Below, piece by piece: positions 19,692 through 20,072 of a stretch of 20,072 bases of DNA. The stretch comes from Spirochaeta sp. (GTDB lineage Bacteria; Spirochaetota; Spirochaetia; DSM-27196; Alkalispirochaetaceae): assembly GCA_007117185.1 (NCBI GenBank), contig SKHA01000369.1, forward strand, positions 1 through 20,072, written 5' to 3'. Position numbers and translations under genes: made by a program. The stretch's first letter is position 1; the number at the start of each line of letters is the position of its first letter. The notes under the pieces were generated by a model, which was not told where the DNA came from, searched no databases, and worked only from the letters and a program-made list of their open reading frames with translations.

Positions 19692-20072
19692 ATGGACAGA
19701 ACCAGACAGACTGTTCTCTGGACAGTACTCGTCTTCCTTTGCGCGGCTATTCTGGCGGTCGGGGTTATCACCGGCATCGCCATTGCGGCGGTTGAGAACA
19801 TAATTGACATTGAGCAGCACCACAATCAGCAGTCGGCGCTGCCCTCACAGGTCCTTGACCGCAACGGAAGGTTGATCACCGAGTTCTTCTCTGATGAGAA
19901 CCGGGAGCTCGTTTCTATTGATGAGCTGCCCAGCCACCTGATCTACGCGCTGATAACCCGGGAAGACCAGACCTTTTTCGAACATAGAGGGTTCAGTTTC
20001 CGGGGTACCGCACGTGCGGCCTGGAACCTGCTCCGTAATCGCTACGTCTCCGGCGGATCGACGCTGAGTCAA
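19692..20072 (+). CDS. Class A penicillin-binding protein (PBP1A type), N-terminal part
   Basis: The frame is open from ATG 19692 to the window end (127 codons). Residues about 8-34 are the membrane anchor. SQVLDRNGRLITEFF is the usual entry to the GT51 glycosyltransferase domain ('sqiyD.nG.li.e'). REDQTFFEHRGFSF (about 90-103) is motif 1 with the catalytic Glu91 in the EDxxFxxHxG pattern. SGGSTLSQ at the edge is the start of motif 2 (GGSTITQQ). The enzyme polymerises lipid II and, with its transpeptidase half outside the window, cross-links peptidoglycan. In the usual motif 1 the last position is Asp (HxGxD); here it is Ser102, a small deviation. Own promoter, separate from the upstream operon. 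Confidence 0.9.
   Translation, partial: MDRTRQTVLWTVLVFLCAAILAVGVITGIAIAAVENIIDIEQHHNQQSALPSQVLDRNGRLITEFFSDENRELVSIDELPSHLIYALITREDQTFFEHRGFSFRGTARAAWNLLRNRYVSGGSTLSQ

Noticed and set aside
1..20072. CRISPR array, insertion sequence, tRNA or rRNA gene
   Set aside because: Looked for regularly spaced repeats, transposase motifs, terminal repeats and cloverleaf-like segments; none seen.

Overview
The window reads as chromosomal DNA of a diderm, GC-rich bacterium, most likely a free-living spirochaete (Spirochaetaceae-like). This is inferred from the mix of a 7TMR-DISM-type GGDEF receptor, a PAS-GAF-HisKA_2 sensor, paired cyclic-nucleotide-binding proteins beside an Mce/Mla lipid-transport operon, and a class A penicillin-binding protein. 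No rRNA, tRNA or other taxonomic marker is present, so the assignment is tentative.

Region 1 (about 1-3150) is an accessory, defence-like segment that looks visibly less GC-rich than the rest. It holds a partial unrecognised minus-strand gene at the left edge and a DUF6933-like protein. A 46-codon piece resembles the N-terminus of a Mod-type DNA methyltransferase. A back-to-back ImmA/IrrE metallopeptidase (with Xre-like N-terminus) and DUF4411 PIN-domain gene pair is a toxin-antitoxin-like arrangement. A decayed fragment of a second ImmA/IrrE protein follows.

Region 2 (3267-11951) is compact core-like DNA. A plus-strand cytosolic protein with helical repeats and a PH/GRAM-like C-terminus converges on a minus-strand four-gene unit: PAS-GAF-histidine-kinase-like protein, SEC-C mini-protein, membrane diguanylate cyclase, MATE exporter. 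The kinase-like protein has lost its ATP-binding motifs, so the unit looks like a sensor/c-di-GMP module with an exporter. Diverging from it is a sodium:solute symporter. That gene overlaps tail-to-tail with an NAD(P)H-hydrate epimerase-like gene whose N-terminal coding region is broken by an in-frame TAA. A small cupin gene follows.

Region 3 (11968-19651) is an envelope region. Two minus-strand cNMP-domain genes (a degenerate one fused to TPRs, then a full Crp/Fnr-type regulator) diverge from a seven-gene plus-strand operon. The order is MlaE-like permease, MlaF-like ATPase, MlaD-like MCE protein, TPR lipoprotein, small membrane protein, LysM-M23 peptidase, and a secreted protein with a PEGA-like C-terminus. 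The operon ends in a strong intrinsic terminator. The control region between the two units holds facing -35 elements inside an inverted repeat. The inferred theme is phospholipid transport coupled to peptidoglycan remodelling.

Region 4 (19655-20072) is a promoter directly behind that terminator, followed by the N-terminal 127 codons of a PBP1A-type enzyme that runs off the window. Several promoters in the window place the -10 box only 7-10 nt before a start codon lacking a Shine-Dalgarno sequence, suggesting leaderless mRNAs.
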